From Actinomycetospora sp. NBRC 106378 (GTDB taxonomy: Bacteria > Actinomycetota > Actinomycetes > Mycobacteriales > Pseudonocardiaceae), in contig NZ_BSTT01000020.1 in NCBI RefSeq assembly GCF_030269685.1, positions 1-64,000 of the forward strand: a DNA stretch of 64,000 nucleotides, written 5' to 3'. Both the position numbers and the translations under genes were made by a program. Below, one piece after another: positions 16,652 through 24,791 of the stretch (within the stretch, counting starts at the first letter, position 1; each line of letters opens with the position of its first letter). The notes under the pieces are model-generated. The model was given only the letters and a program-made list of their open reading frames with translations. It did not search any database and was not told the DNA's origin.

Positions 16652-16842
16652 CGCGACAGTCTGCGCGGGGAGGATCGAGGGCCAGCGCTGGGCGCGGGCA
16701 GGTGCGGAGAACGGACCGTCCGGTTGTCGCGGTCGCCGCCCCGTTCGCGAGCGTGGGCCGCCGTGGTAAGCGCGGCTCTGGCTCCGGCTCCGGGCCGGCA
16801 TCCACGCCCACGTCCACGGTCTCGGGCTGAAGCGCCCCGACT

Positions 16843-17826
16843 TCAGCGGAGGCTGGGTTCTCCCGAGAGTGGATCTTCTCGGGTTGCTTGGTGAGCGTAG
16901 TAGTTCTGTTCGTACTCGGTTGGCGGGATGTGGCCGAGTCCGGAGTGCAGGCGACTGGTGTTGAACCAGTGCGCCCAGGACGCGGTGACCAGTTCGAGGT
17001 CGGCGACGGTGCGCAGTGGGCCGTCTCGGGTGACGCATTCGGTCTTTTAGAGCCCGATCAGCGACTCGGCCATCGCGTTGTCGTAGGAGTCGCCGATCGA
17101 GCCGATGGAGGCCAGCGCTCCGGCCTCGAGCAGCCGCTCGCTTTAGCGGATCGCGGTGTACTGCGATCCAGCATCGGAGTGGTGGATCAGCCCGTCGAGC
17201 CGCCCGTCAGTGGCCTGACCTGCGCGTTCTCGGATCCAGAGCGCCATCTCTAGGGCGTCGAGGGGCAGCTCGGTAGGCATACGGGCGGCGCAGCGCCAGC
17301 CGACGATGCGCCGGGAGTAGACATCGGAGACGAACGCGGTGAACACCATCCCCGACCACGTCGGCAGGTAGGTCATGTCCACCACCCACAGCTGGTTCGG
17401 GCGCTGCGCGGTGAAGTCCCGATCGACCAGATCCGGGGCTCGCTGCGACTGTCGATCCGTGTGGGTGGTGATCACCGACTGGCCGCGGCGGACCCCGCGC
17501 AGTCCGAGGAGACGCATGAGCCGCTCCACCGTGCAGAGTGCCACCGAGTGCCCGGACAGGCCGGTGATGCCGTCGCGGCGCAGCTGAGCGCACATCTTGC
17601 GGGCTCCGTAGACCCCGCGGCCCTTGTCACGGTCGAAGAAGGTGGCCTCGATCGTCTCGGCCAGCGCCGCGTCCGACAGCGCTCGTCGCGAGGATGGGCG
17701 TTGCTTGTGGGCGTAGTAGCCCGACGGGGCGACCGCGATGCCCTCGCTGGTGAGGACACGGCAGATCGGCTCGACCCCGAAGCGGTGCTTGTGCTGATCG
17801 ATGTAGTCGACGATCAGCGGACATGG
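16843..17826 (-). pseudogene. IS3 orfB transposase with two in-frame stops
   Basis: The reading frame from about 17826 down to the TGA at 16843 encodes an IS3 OrfB: LIVDYIDQHKHRFGVEPIC, a helix-turn-helix region, and the DDE core (LWVVDMTYLP, HHSDAGSQYTAIR). It ends with the usual HSGLGHIPPTEYEQ tail. It is interrupted by TAA at 17143-17145 and again at 17047-17049. Both stops sit where relatives have Tyr (TAIRYSERL and GLYKTEC), so each looks like TAC to TAA. The catalytic Glu region lies beyond the first stop, so the transposase is dead. Confidence 0.85.
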
Positions 17827-18149
17827 CGGTCGAGCTCCGCCGCTGCGAAAAACGCCGACGCGGTCTTCAGGATCTCGTTCGCGCGGCGGAGCTCGGCGTT
17901 CTCCCGTCGCAGCCGCTTGAGCTCCTCAGACTCCGCTGTCGTGGTCCCCGGTGCGAGACCGTCGTCTACATCGGCCTGCTTGCACCAGTTCCGCAATGTG
18001 TCGGGCTGGATGCCCAGCTGCGGCCCGATCCACTTGCACGCCGCGTTGACCGACAGGCCCGGCTCCTGCTGCCGCGCTTCGCGAACCATCCGCTTCGCGC
18101 GTTCCCGCATCTCGTCGCTGAACTTCCTCGGCGCCGGCACGACCCCCAC
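17814..18149 (-). CDS. IS3 orfA (helix-turn-helix transposase subunit)
   Basis: A 111-residue OrfA. The N-terminal helix-turn-helix spans APRKFSDEMRERAKRMV to ACKWIGPQLGI, and a leucine-zipper-like helix follows (EELKRLRRENAELRRANEIL). It overlaps the orfB frame by a few bases, matching programmed -1 frameshifting in IS3 elements. This ORF looks intact, but with orfB broken it cannot support transposition alone. Confidence 0.85.
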   Translation of the reverse strand: MGVVPAPRKFSDEMRERAKRMVREARQQEPGLSVNAACKWIGPQLGIQPDTLRNWCKQADVDDGLAPGTTTAESEELKRLRRENAELRRANEILKTASAFFAAAELDRHVR

Positions 18150-18193
18150 CTTCCCGTGGGATCAGAGCCTCCACCACACCCGGGGCGCTTCAC

Positions 18194-18301
18194 GACCGCC
18201 TCGTCCACCACGCCGAGGTCGTCTCCCTCGAGGGCGACAGCTACCGGCTCAAGGACCGCGACCTCGGCCGCGTCCCCGCCGCCAACCAGACCGACGACTG
18301 A
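18194..18301 (+). pseudogene. 3' remnant of an IS21 istB gene
   Basis: Thirty-five codons and a stop read as the C-terminus of an IstB ATPase: RLVHHAEVVSLEGDSYRL, then KDRDLGRVPAA. The rest of the gene is absent; the IS3 right end abuts it directly. Downstream to 18373 the sequence (two AGGGGTCCA motifs, ending CGCCGTTGACA) looks like an IS21 terminal region. It sits just ahead of the TlpA-like gene. Confidence 0.75.
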
Positions 18302-18373
18302 ACAAGATCAGCAACCGTGAAGGGGTCCATTTTCAACCGTCACCAAGGGGTCCAGATTCAGGCGCCGTTGACA
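18302..18373 (+). mobile_element. terminal region of an IS21-family element
   Basis: The 72 bases after the istB remnant contain two spaced AGGGGTCCA motifs and end in GGCGCCGTTGACA, which is how actinobacterial IS21 ends usually look (outer TGTCAACGGC on the complementary strand). The matching left end is not in the window. Confidence 0.6.
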
Positions 18374-18415
18374 GTCAGGCGTACGGTCGCGTGCAACCGA
18401 TCGTTGGAGGTCGTG

Positions 18416-18916
18416 ATGCGGCTCGTCCGCGCCCTGGTCCTGTCCGTCGCGGCTCTCGCCCTGGTAGCCGGATGCTCCTCCTCGCCGGGAGCCGTCTCGA
18501 GTTCCCCGGCCCCGTCCGGGGCCGATTCGTTGAGCTTCTCCTCGACGACGCTCAGCGGTGCGCCGTTCGACGGGAAGAGTCTCGCGGGGAAGCCGGTCGT
18601 GATGTGGTTCTGGGCGCCCTGGTGCCCGACCTGCAATGCCGAGGCCCCCGGGGTCGCCAGGATCGCGTCGCAACATCCCGGCGTGACCTTCATCGGCGTC
18701 GCCGCGCTCGACCAGGTGCCCGCGATGAAGGCTTTCCAGGCGAAGTACGGGCTGACCTTCACCCAGCTCGCCGACACCGACACCTCCGTCTGGCGCCACT
18801 TCGGGGTGACTCAACAACCCGCGTATGCCTTCATCGCTCCGAGCGGCGCTGTGCAGGTGGTCAAGAACGGGCTCTCCGAAGAAGACCTCACGCAGCGCCT
18901 GAGCAACCTCACCTAG
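18416..18916 (+). CDS. TlpA-like thioredoxin-fold lipoprotein
   Basis: Exported thioredoxin-like lipoprotein of 166 residues. The signal peptide ends in a lipobox (LALVAGCSSS), with the lipid-modified Cys at about residue 21. The redox domain has WAPWCPTC as its CxxC active site, the helix AMKAFQAKYGL, and a cis-Pro segment in TQQPAYAFI. I chose the ATG at 18416 because it has a GGAGG ribosome site and begins the signal peptide. The CcdA-like gene follows 11 bases later, the classic pairing of an extracytoplasmic thioredoxin with its electron supplier. Confidence 0.88.
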   Translation: MRLVRALVLSVAALALVAGCSSSPGAVSSSPAPSGADSLSFSSTTLSGAPFDGKSLAGKPVVMWFWAPWCPTCNAEAPGVARIASQHPGVTFIGVAALDQVPAMKAFQAKYGLTFTQLADTDTSVWRHFGVTQQPAYAFIAPSGAVQVVKNGLSEEDLTQRLSNLT

Positions 18917-18927
18917 GGCCTCAACCG

Positions 18928-19809
18928 GTGGATCCCTCCCTGCTCGGGTTCGCCGCGGCGGCCGGGCTGGTCGCTGCGCTCAATCCCTGCGGTTTCGCGA
19001 TGCTGCCCGGCTACCTCGCGTTGGTGCTCGTCGGCGAGGACCGCAGCACCCGACCGAACGAACGCCCTCGTGGCACGGTGGTGGGTCGGGCGTTGGCCGC
19101 GACGGTGCTCATGGCGCTCGGGTTCTTGCTCGTGTTCGGTGTGTTCGGCCTGGTGGTGGCGCCGCTCGCGGCCTCGCTGCAGCAGTACTTCCCTTTCGCC
19201 ACCGTGGTGATCGGGGTGGTGATGGTGCTGCTCGGACTCTGGCTGCTCGCAGGGCGCGAACTCACGGGAATGTTGCCCAGACCCACCCGTGGCGCCCCCA
19301 CCGGCGGGCTGGGCTCGATGGTCGGCTACGGCGCCGCCTACGCGTTGGCGTCCCTGTCCTGCACCGTGGGCCCTTTCCTCGCGGTCACCAGCGCGAGCTT
19401 CGGCACCGGCTCGCTGCTCGGCGGGGTGGCTGCCTACCTCGCCTACGGCGTCGGGATGGCGGTGGTCGTCGGGGTCCTGGCAGTGGCGGTGGCGCTCGCC
19501 GGCGCGGGTGCGGCCGCCCGGTTCCGCCGGGTGCTGCCCTACGTGAACCGGGCCTCGGGGGTGCTGCTCGTGGCGGTGGGGCTCTACGTCGGTTACTACG
19601 GCGTGTACGAATTGCGGCTCTTCCTCGGCGGCGGCAGTGCCGACGACCCGGTGGTCGGATTCGTCGTCGTCATCCAGGAGACCGTGTCGGGATGGATCGA
19701 CGGACTGGGGCTCTGGCCCGTTGCAGCGATACTCGCCGTGCTCGTCGTCATCGGGGTACTGGTGGGTCGCCGCCGACGAGCGGCAGTCGGCTCGACGCCG
19801 CACGACTGA
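18928..19809 (+). CDS. CcdA/DsbD-like membrane electron transporter
   Basis: Polytopic membrane protein of 293 residues, starting GTG. It has the two CcdA cysteine motifs, ALNPCGFAMLPGYL in helix 1 and SLSCTVGPFL in helix 4, and six or more hydrophobic helices. A seventh helix region near the C-terminus ends in an Arg-rich tail. It would carry reducing equivalents from cytoplasmic thioredoxin to the neighbouring TlpA-like lipoprotein. It converges on tatB, with about 100 bases between stops. Confidence 0.88.
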   Translation: MDPSLLGFAAAAGLVAALNPCGFAMLPGYLALVLVGEDRSTRPNERPRGTVVGRALAATVLMALGFLLVFGVFGLVVAPLAASLQQYFPFATVVIGVVMVLLGLWLLAGRELTGMLPRPTRGAPTGGLGSMVGYGAAYALASLSCTVGPFLAVTSASFGTGSLLGGVAAYLAYGVGMAVVVGVLAVAVALAGAGAAARFRRVLPYVNRASGVLLVAVGLYVGYYGVYELRLFLGGGSADDPVVGFVVVIQETVSGWIDGLGLWPVAAILAVLVVIGVLVGRRRRAAVGSTPHD

Positions 19810-19907
19810 GGGTCGAGGCTGCTCGGCCACGGCGGAGACCATGACGGAACCGGGGCGCTCCCACAGGCATGCCCGATCACACTCTGACCGACCTGCCCCG
19901 TTCTTCC

Positions 19908-20252
19908 CTAAGCGACTGCTCCACCGCTCGTGTTCTGCGGGTCACCGGAACTGTCCGCAGGCGTCGCCGCCGCGGCAGTTCGGGCGGGAGGAGCGGCGAG
20001 GAGATCGCGGGCGGCGCGGCGCGGGTCGGCGGCACGCAGTTCGGCCAGAGGTGCGCGCAGTTCCTCGAGCGGCTCACGCAGGTGCTGGAGCTCCGGGGTG
20101 TTCAGCTGGTCCTTCGCGCTGTCCAGCCAGGTCTTCGCCTGGGTCATCGCGGCGCTGACGGCTCGTATGGCCCCAGGTAGGCGCTCGGGCCCGAGCACGA
20201 ACAGGGCGACGAGCGCGAGGACGACCAGCTCGCCGCCACTCATTCCGAACAT
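19908..20252 (-). CDS. tatB: Sec-independent translocase subunit TatB
   Basis: A 114-residue TatB. It starts MFGMSGGELVVLALVALF, followed by the TatB-type hinge LGPERLPG and a long amphipathic helix (AIRAVSAAMTQAKTWLDSAKD). A Pro/Ala/Ser-rich tail makes up the rest. The Glu in the membrane helix and the GPERLP hinge favour TatB over TatA. It is the last gene of the ferritin-like/tatA/tatC/tatB operon, 25 bases after tatC. Confidence 0.85.
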   Translation of the reverse strand: MFGMSGGELVVLALVALFVLGPERLPGAIRAVSAAMTQAKTWLDSAKDQLNTPELQHLREPLEELRAPLAELRAADPRRAARDLLAAPPARTAAAATPADSSGDPQNTSGGAVA

Positions 20253-20277
20253 CGCTTCTCCTTCGGACGGTGTGCGG

Positions 20278-21186
20278 TCAGGGGAGTTCGGAGGCCCGGA
20301 CCGGCTCAGGGGTGGTCAGCGCCGCGCGTGCGGCGGAGCGGGCGAGCCGACGGTCGTGGACCCGGCAGACCTGGATCGCGATCTCGACGAGCACGCAGAG
20401 CGTGAGCGCGAGCGCCGACATGGAGACCGGGTCGCCGCCCGGCGTCGCGATCCCGGCGAAGGCGAAGAGGCCGACGATGATCCCGCGGCGCCAGCGGGCG
20501 AGGCGTGCGTAGGAGAGCACCGACACCCGGTTGAGCGCCACGACGACGAGTGGGGTGAGGAAGCTCGTCCCGAACACGACGACGAGTGAGAGCACAAGGG
20601 AGAAGTACGCGTCACCGCCCAGGGCAGTGACCTGGACCTCGGAGCCGACGGTGAGGAGGAAGCTCAGAGCCTCGGCCACCACCAGATAGGCCAGAACGGC
20701 ACCCAGGACGAACAACAGGCTGCCGGTGCCGATGAACCAGCGGGCGGTCCGCCGCTCGACGGGCCGGAGCCCCGGGACGACGAAGCCCCAGAGCTGGGTG
20801 AGCCAGATCGGTGCGGCGACCACGGCGCCGGCCGTCGCGGCGACCTTGAGTCGCAGCAGGAACTGGTCGAAGGGACCGATCGCGAGCAGGCGGCAGCCCT
20901 GCCCGCCGGGACCCAGGTCGAGCCGGGCGCCGACGGGCAACGAGCAGTACGGGCCGGTGAGCAGCGCCCCAAGGCTGGGAAGCACGCCCACCGCGTGGTC
21001 GTACCACCAGAAGCCGACGATCGTGCCGAGAGCGATCGCGAGCAACGCGACCGCGAGCCGACGCCGAAGCTCGAACACGTGCTCCGCGAGGCTCATGGTG
21101 CTCGACCGGTCACGCCGGCGCGGCCGCCACCACCGGGACGGGGGCCCCTCGGCTCGAGGGAGGTCCCGGTCCACGGTGTCGGTCAC
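20278..21186 (-). CDS. tatC: Sec-independent translocase subunit TatC
   Basis: TatC of 302 residues with six membrane helices. The conserved N-terminal block is MSLAEHVFELRRRLAVALL. Further family features are FDQFLLRLKVA, WLTQLWGFVVPGLRPVERR and the FGTSFLTPLVVVAL region. A roughly 30-residue hydrophilic extension precedes the core, and a short loop carrying two cysteines (GPYCSLPVG and GGQGCRLL) lies in the first extracytoplasmic region. Together with TatA and TatB it makes a full Tat translocase. Confidence 0.9.
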   Translation of the reverse strand: MTDTVDRDLPRAEGPPSRWWRPRRRDRSSTMSLAEHVFELRRRLAVALLAIALGTIVGFWWYDHAVGVLPSLGALLTGPYCSLPVGARLDLGPGGQGCRLLAIGPFDQFLLRLKVAATAGAVVAAPIWLTQLWGFVVPGLRPVERRTARWFIGTGSLLFVLGAVLAYLVVAEALSFLLTVGSEVQVTALGGDAYFSLVLSLVVVFGTSFLTPLVVVALNRVSVLSYARLARWRRGIIVGLFAFAGIATPGGDPVSMSALALTLCVLVEIAIQVCRVHDRRLARSAARAALTTPEPVRASELP

Positions 21187-21190
21187 GATG

Positions 21191-21451
21191 TCAGGCCGCC
21201 GGCTCGTTCGCGGGGCGACCGGACGTGGGCGCCGGGGCCGATGCGGCCGTCGGGCCCGATGCGACCGCGGGTGTCTCGTCTACCCGCTTCTCCTGCGCAC
21301 GCTCCTCGGCAAGCGCGGTGGTCTCGGCCTTGAAGATGCGCATGGACTGGCCGAGTCCGCGCGCGGCCGCCGGCAGGCGCTGTGCGCCGAACAGCAGCAG
21401 GACCACGAGGAGGATCAGCAGCCAGTGGGTGGGGCTCAGTGCTCCGGTCAC
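21191..21451 (-). CDS. tatA: Sec-independent translocase subunit TatA
   Basis: TatA of 86 residues: a short N-terminus, one membrane helix ([19 protein letters not shown]) and the amphipathic helix [18 protein letters not shown] with the conserved Gly and Phe. An Ala/Pro/Thr-rich acidic tail follows. tatC starts five bases after the stop. The gene directly upstream encodes a Tat-type ferritin-like protein that could be the system's dedicated cargo. Confidence 0.88.
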   Translation of the reverse strand: MTGALSPTHWLLILLVVLLLFGAQRLPAAARGLGQSMRIFKAETTALAEERAQEKRVDETPAVASGPTAASAPAPTSGRPANEPAA

Positions 21452-21547
21452 GCGAATGTCCTCTCCACGGGCGAGCGGCGCTCGCCGGACGGGCCCGGCG
21501 CCCGCGGCCCCGGAACGGGGTCACGGGCACCGGTGGGGGTGGGCGAC

Positions 21548-22501
21548 TCAGCCGTTGGCGGCGCTCTCGCGGATCTCGCCGTTGGTGCCATTCGGGAAGA
21601 AGCCACCGGAGGTGGCCTTCTTCGGCGTCAGATAGACGACGTTGAGGACCTGACCGGCGGAGCGGCTGAACGCGATGCTGTTCTTGTCCGCCGGCACGAT
21701 GTTTGCCTTGCCGTCGGGGTTGACCACGCCCTGGTCGAGGTCCGAGGATCCGTCGAGGCTGTCGCGGGCGTCGGAGATCTTGTTGGCGGCCTTCTCGAGG
21801 TCGATGCCCTTCGCGACGATCGAGGTGCGGATGTTCGCGGCGTGGTAGGCCTCGACGGCGAGGATGCCGGCGGCGGCCTCGAGGTAGGTCTTGTTCGACA
21901 CCAGAGGAGCGGCACCCTTGTAAGCCGTGACGCCCACGTCCTCGAACACGAACGCCGCGAGCAGGAAGTTCTCCTCGTTGGCGTAGGCGTCGAACGGCTT
22001 GGCGTCGGTGGCGAGCCCCGCCGCCTTCGCGGCGGCCTGGAACGCCGCGTCGATGTCGATCGCCGGACGGGCGACCGCCGCCCCGCCGAGCGCGGTGCGC
22101 AGGAACTCGACATGGTGACGCTCGTCGAAGGTGATCTCGCAGGCGTAGTCCCGGATCGCCTTGGTCTTGAAGTCGACCTTGCGGCCACCCTTGACCGGAC
22201 CGCGGTCGCCCTTGCCGCCAGTCAGGTTGTCGGGCAGCCCCTCGCCCAGGTAGGCGCGCGAGTAGAACTCGGCCTCGAGGTACTCGAGGTTGAGAGCGAA
22301 GTTGAGGATGGCCGCGTCGCTGGGCCCCCCGCCGCTGCCCTGGTCATCGTTGGCGAAGGCTCCGCTGGCGCCGAGCACGCCGGCGCCGGCGACACCCAGG
22401 CCCGCCACGCCCGCGGCCGCGAAGAATTTCCGACGGTCGAGCCCGTTCTCGGCACTGCGACTGATCGCCTGCGTCACGAACTTGTTTCCGAACACGCGCA
22501 T
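21548..22501 (-). CDS. Tat-exported ferritin-like domain protein
   Basis: A 317-residue protein with a twin-arginine signal (GLDRRKFFAAAGVAGLG) about 20 residues from the ATG at 22501 and an Ala-rich hydrophobic stretch. The mature part begins near GAFANDDQG. The ferritin-like domain (PF13668-type) has helices with ferritin-type Glu/His residues: NLEYLEAEFYSRAYLG, CEITFDERHHVEFLR, and AVEAYHAANIRTS. It is probably an extracytoplasmic metal- or oxidative-stress-related protein. Its location 96 bases before tatA suggests it is moved by that translocase. No bound metal or enzyme activity can be inferred. Confidence 0.85.
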   Translation of the reverse strand: MRVFGNKFVTQAISRSAENGLDRRKFFAAAGVAGLGVAGAGVLGASGAFANDDQGSGGGPSDAAILNFALNLEYLEAEFYSRAYLGEGLPDNLTGGKGDRGPVKGGRKVDFKTKAIRDYACEITFDERHHVEFLRTALGGAAVARPAIDIDAAFQAAAKAAGLATDAKPFDAYANEENFLLAAFVFEDVGVTAYKGAAPLVSNKTYLEAAAGILAVEAYHAANIRTSIVAKGIDLEKAANKISDARDSLDGSSDLDQGVVNPDGKANIVPADKNSIAFSRSAGQVLNVVYLTPKKATSGGFFPNGTNGEIRESAANG

Positions 22502-22665
22502 GTCCCTCTCGCCAGGGAGGACGACGAAGGCCACTTCCCCCGGCCCACCCCGTCCACGGAACTGCTGTCGGCGGCCACAACCGACGCAGGTGCCTTGGAG
22601 AAACGCGTCGATTTCGCTCGTCAGGACGAACGGTTGCGCCCAACTGCCGAGCGGTGCCTTTCGTT

Positions 22666-23025
22666 TCAGGCCGCGTGCCGGTTCGTCGATTCCACGATCT
22701 CTCGGCGCAGACGCGCAATCGGGGCCTCGGAGGGAGCCGTGTCAGCGTCGTCGAAACGCACCACTGGCGACGCGGACCTCGGGCGCCGGCGGCGTCGGAC
22801 GAGCGACCATCCTACGGTGATCGCGACGAGGATTCCGGAGGTCGGCAGCGGCGCGCCGATGAGCGGCACGGCCAATGCTGCTCCCGCTGCCATCGACACG
22901 AGCAGCCCCAACCACAGTGGCAGCCGCGCCAAGGCCGCCGCCCGTGGGGCGCGATGGCGACCGCCGCGAACGCGCGATCGGCCGACGGATGACGGGGCCA
23001 CGAGCAGACCAACGACCGCCGTCAT
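22666..23025 (-). CDS. small membrane protein
   Basis: A 119-residue protein with a basic N-terminus and a paired hydrophobic region (LPLWLGLLVSMAAGAALA, then LPTSGILVAITVGWSL). A charged cytoplasmic tail with an Arg/Glu-rich helix (APIARLRREIVESTNRH) follows. It sits upstream of the ferritin-like gene in the same direction, with a 164-base gap. The start is uncertain; other in-frame starts lie downstream. Family not recognised. Confidence 0.5.
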   Translation of the reverse strand: MTAVVGLLVAPSSVGRSRVRGGRHRAPRAAALARLPLWLGLLVSMAAGAALAVPLIGAPLPTSGILVAITVGWSLVRRRRRPRSASPVVRFDDADTAPSEAPIARLRREIVESTNRHAA

Positions 23026-23084
23026 CGATGGACACGGTCACCGGCCCCGACCAAGATCATTGTATGCCCGCTTCAGGCGTCCGG

Positions 23085-23405
23085 TTCAGACGTCCCCCGA
23101 TCCACCTCACCGGCAACCTCACCGCTGACCCCGAGCGGCCGCGCCGCCACCCGCTCCACCGTCGCGGCCGACTCTCGCTAGCTCATCGAGGGCGAGTGGG
23201 TCGACGGCGAGCCCAGCTTCCACCTCTCAGCGCCTTGGAAGAGCGGGGCGAGCACGTCGCCGAGTCCCTGGCCACGGGTGCTCGCGTGGTGGTCCCGGGG
23301 GCGATCAACGCCCGGTCGTGGGCGCCGACCGAGGGCGGGCGCTCGGGGGAGACCTTGACTCGTCCCGAGGCGACGACCGCCGAGACCGTCGCTGCGAGCC
23401 TGTAG
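23085..23405 (+). pseudogene. decayed single-stranded DNA-binding protein gene (ssb)
   Basis: Two frames together recover an Ssb: IHLTGNLTADPE (the usual N-terminal strand), then in another frame GEWVDGEPSFHLSAPWK, then GEHVAESLATGARVVVPGAINARSW in the first frame again. The normal family reads VTGNLTADPE, FHLC.W and ARVVVTGTLRQRSW, so this copy is frameshifted at least twice and has lost most of its first half. It sits close to two tRNA genes and the decayed island, perhaps the relic of a plasmid or integrative element. Confidence 0.7.
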
Positions 23406-23670
23406 TGGGCGACGGTGACCGTCACCAAGAGCGAGCGGTCGGCTGTCGGTTCGAGGCGTCGGCGGCGACCAGGAAGCATCGCTCTGATCGAGACCCACCG
23501 GGTCGGCTGACTGGGAGTGAGCGAAGACGTCCAGCGATCGAGACCCCGATAGGAGTCAGCCACTCAACCGACGATGATCTTCGGCGGCGAACCTCTTGAG
23601 GAGTTTCCGCTCCCTCAAGCGACCAGTGATCACGTCGCGAACGATGACGTAAACCGCTGACCAGCAAAGA
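23406..23670. other. intergenic stretch before the tRNA genes
   Basis: No gene is visible in these 265 bases. Local GC is lower than the surroundings. This could hold a transcription terminator region of the tRNA operon, but no clear hairpin is seen. Confidence 0.4.
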
Positions 23671-23746
23671 TGGTGCGCCGTCAGGGACTCGAACCCCGAA
23701 CCCAGTGATTAAGAGTCACTTGCTCTGCCCATTGAGCTAACGGCGC
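23671..23746 (-). tRNA. tRNA-Lys (anticodon CTT)
   Basis: The minus strand folds as a full cloverleaf: acceptor GCGCCGT paired with ACGGCGC, and the anticodon stem AGTGA/TCACT around a CTCTTAA loop that gives anticodon CTT. The T-arm is GGGTTCGAGTCCC, and CCA is encoded at 23671-23673. Confidence 0.95.
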
Positions 23747-23807
23747 GTGACCAGAAGACTAACAGTGCTGATCTTCCGGTCCGACAGCGGGGTACCACTG
23801 TCGTCCG

Positions 23808-23881
23808 GGTGAGTGACGGGACTTGAACCCGCGACACCTGGGATCACAACCCAGTGCTCTGCCAACTGAGCTACACCCACC
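23808..23881 (-). tRNA. tRNA-His (anticodon GTG)
   Basis: Cloverleaf on the minus strand with acceptor GTGGGTG pairing to CACTCAC (one G-U). The anticodon stem CTGGG/CCCAG encloses TTGTGAT, giving anticodon GTG. An extra G at -1 (23881) faces discriminator C73, as expected of bacterial tRNA-His. CCA is not encoded. It lies 61 bases upstream of tRNA-Lys, probably co-transcribed. Confidence 0.95.
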
Positions 23882-23955
23882 ATTGGCTGTCCCCGGCGTC
23901 CCGGCGACGTAGGTGAGACTACTAGCCGCCGTCGAGCCGGTTGCCACCGGGGCAT

Positions 23956-24016
23956 GATCGTCAGGATGTAGCGGATCCGTACGCCAGGGCCTCGGCCCCG
24001 CTACATCCTGACGATC
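23956..24016. repeat. 19-bp inverted repeat, hairpin of the GTAGCG/CCGCTAC family
   Basis: Arms GATCGTCAGGATGTAGCGG (23956-23974) and its exact complement (23998-24016) enclose a 23-nt spacer. It lies between oligoribonuclease and tRNA-His, both on the minus strand, and could terminate the former. Its inner 37 nt resemble 30021-30057, so it belongs to a dispersed element and is more than a private terminator. Confidence 0.8.
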
Positions 24017-24081
24017 TCCGTCGACGGCCGGCAGCCGACGTGGCGCGCCCCTGAGGTCGGGAGCCGAGGGCGGACCCGTCG

Positions 24082-24690
24082 TCAGGAACGGTCGGCGTCG
24101 ACCACGTCGGCCGCGGCCGCGCGGGCCTCGTCGGTGGTCGGGCCCGGGAGGGGCACGAACGCCGTGCGGCGGTAGTACTCGAGCTCGCGGATCGACTCCC
24201 GGGCGTCGGCCAGCGCGCGGTGGGCGAGGCCCTTCTCCGGCTGCGCGTAGTAGATCCGCGGGTACCAGCGTCGGCACAGCTCCTTGATCGAGCTGACGTC
24301 GATCATGCGGTAGTGCAGGTAGGAGTCCAGCTCCGGCATGTCGCGGGCGATGAAGCCCCGGTCGGTGGCGATCGAGTTGCCGCACAGCGGCGCGGACCGG
24401 GCGTCGGGGACGTGCTCGCGGATGTAGTCGAGGACCAGCTTCTCGGCCTCCTCGAGCGTCACCGACGACGCCCGGACCTCCTCGGTCAGCCCCGAGCGCG
24501 CATGCATCTCGACGACGACCGGGGGCATGCCGTCGAGGTCGTCGTCCGAGGCGTGGATGACGACGTCGACACCGTCACCGAGGGGGACGAGCTCCTGGTC
24601 GGTCACGAGCGCCGCGATCTCGATCAGCTTGTCCTTGCCGAGATCGAGCCCGGTCATCTCGCAATCGATCCACACCAGCCGTCCGTTCAC
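24082..24690 (-). CDS. orn: oligoribonuclease
   Basis: Orn, the 3'-to-5' exonuclease that finishes RNA breakdown by removing 2-5-nt oligonucleotides. It has 202 residues. The DEDDh residues are in place: [10 protein letters not shown] (Exo I), [19 protein letters not shown] (Exo II), and the His and Asp of [11 protein letters not shown] (Exo III). The linker [12 protein letters not shown] is also typical. The C-terminus carries the usual acidic actinobacterial tail. In this class orn is often essential and also clears c-di-GMP products (pGpG). Confidence 0.95.
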   Translation of the reverse strand: MNGRLVWIDCEMTGLDLGKDKLIEIAALVTDQELVPLGDGVDVVIHASDDDLDGMPPVVVEMHARSGLTEEVRASSVTLEEAEKLVLDYIREHVPDARSAPLCGNSIATDRGFIARDMPELDSYLHYRMIDVSSIKELCRRWYPRIYYAQPEKGLAHRALADARESIRELEYYRRTAFVPLPGPTTDEARAAAADVVDADRS

Positions 24691-24765
24691 GCCGACGACC
24701 CTACTGATCTCGGTGGATCACGGCGCGCGGACCGGGATCGACGATGTGGCGTTCCTGCCGCTGGA

Positions 24766-24791
24766 TGACAGCAACGACGCTTTCCTGCCAC
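24766..24791. repeat. CGTCGTTGCTGTC palindromic repeat, half copy
   Basis: The 26 nt TGACAGCAACGACGCTTTCC plus TGCCAC are identical to the right arm at 44662-44687. Here the left arm is eroded. The copy lies directly between the acyl-CoA dehydrogenase stop and the orn start. Confidence 0.75.

Larger units (their letters stand above)
16828..18192 (-). mobile_element. degenerate IS3-family insertion sequence
   Basis: A 1365-bp element bounded by the 12-bp inverted repeat TGAAGCGCCCCG (16828-16839) and CGGGGCGCTTCA (18181-18192). It holds orfA and a broken orfB in the usual overlapping layout. I see no matching 3-bp target duplication (GGC left, CGA right). The right end is fused to an IS21 remnant, so the insertion has been rearranged since it arrived. 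Confidence 0.85.

Noticed and set aside
16817-18200. Target-site duplication of the IS3 element
   Set aside because: The bases flanking the two ends differ (GGC and CGA), so no duplication is present.
22502-22660. SigF promoter for the ferritin-like/tat operon
   Set aside because: A GTTT occurs, but no GGGTA-like -10 follows at the right spacing.
23671-23881. tRNA pair as an attachment site with a direct repeat
   Set aside because: I could not find a second copy of either tRNA 3' end within the window, so no att site can be claimed.
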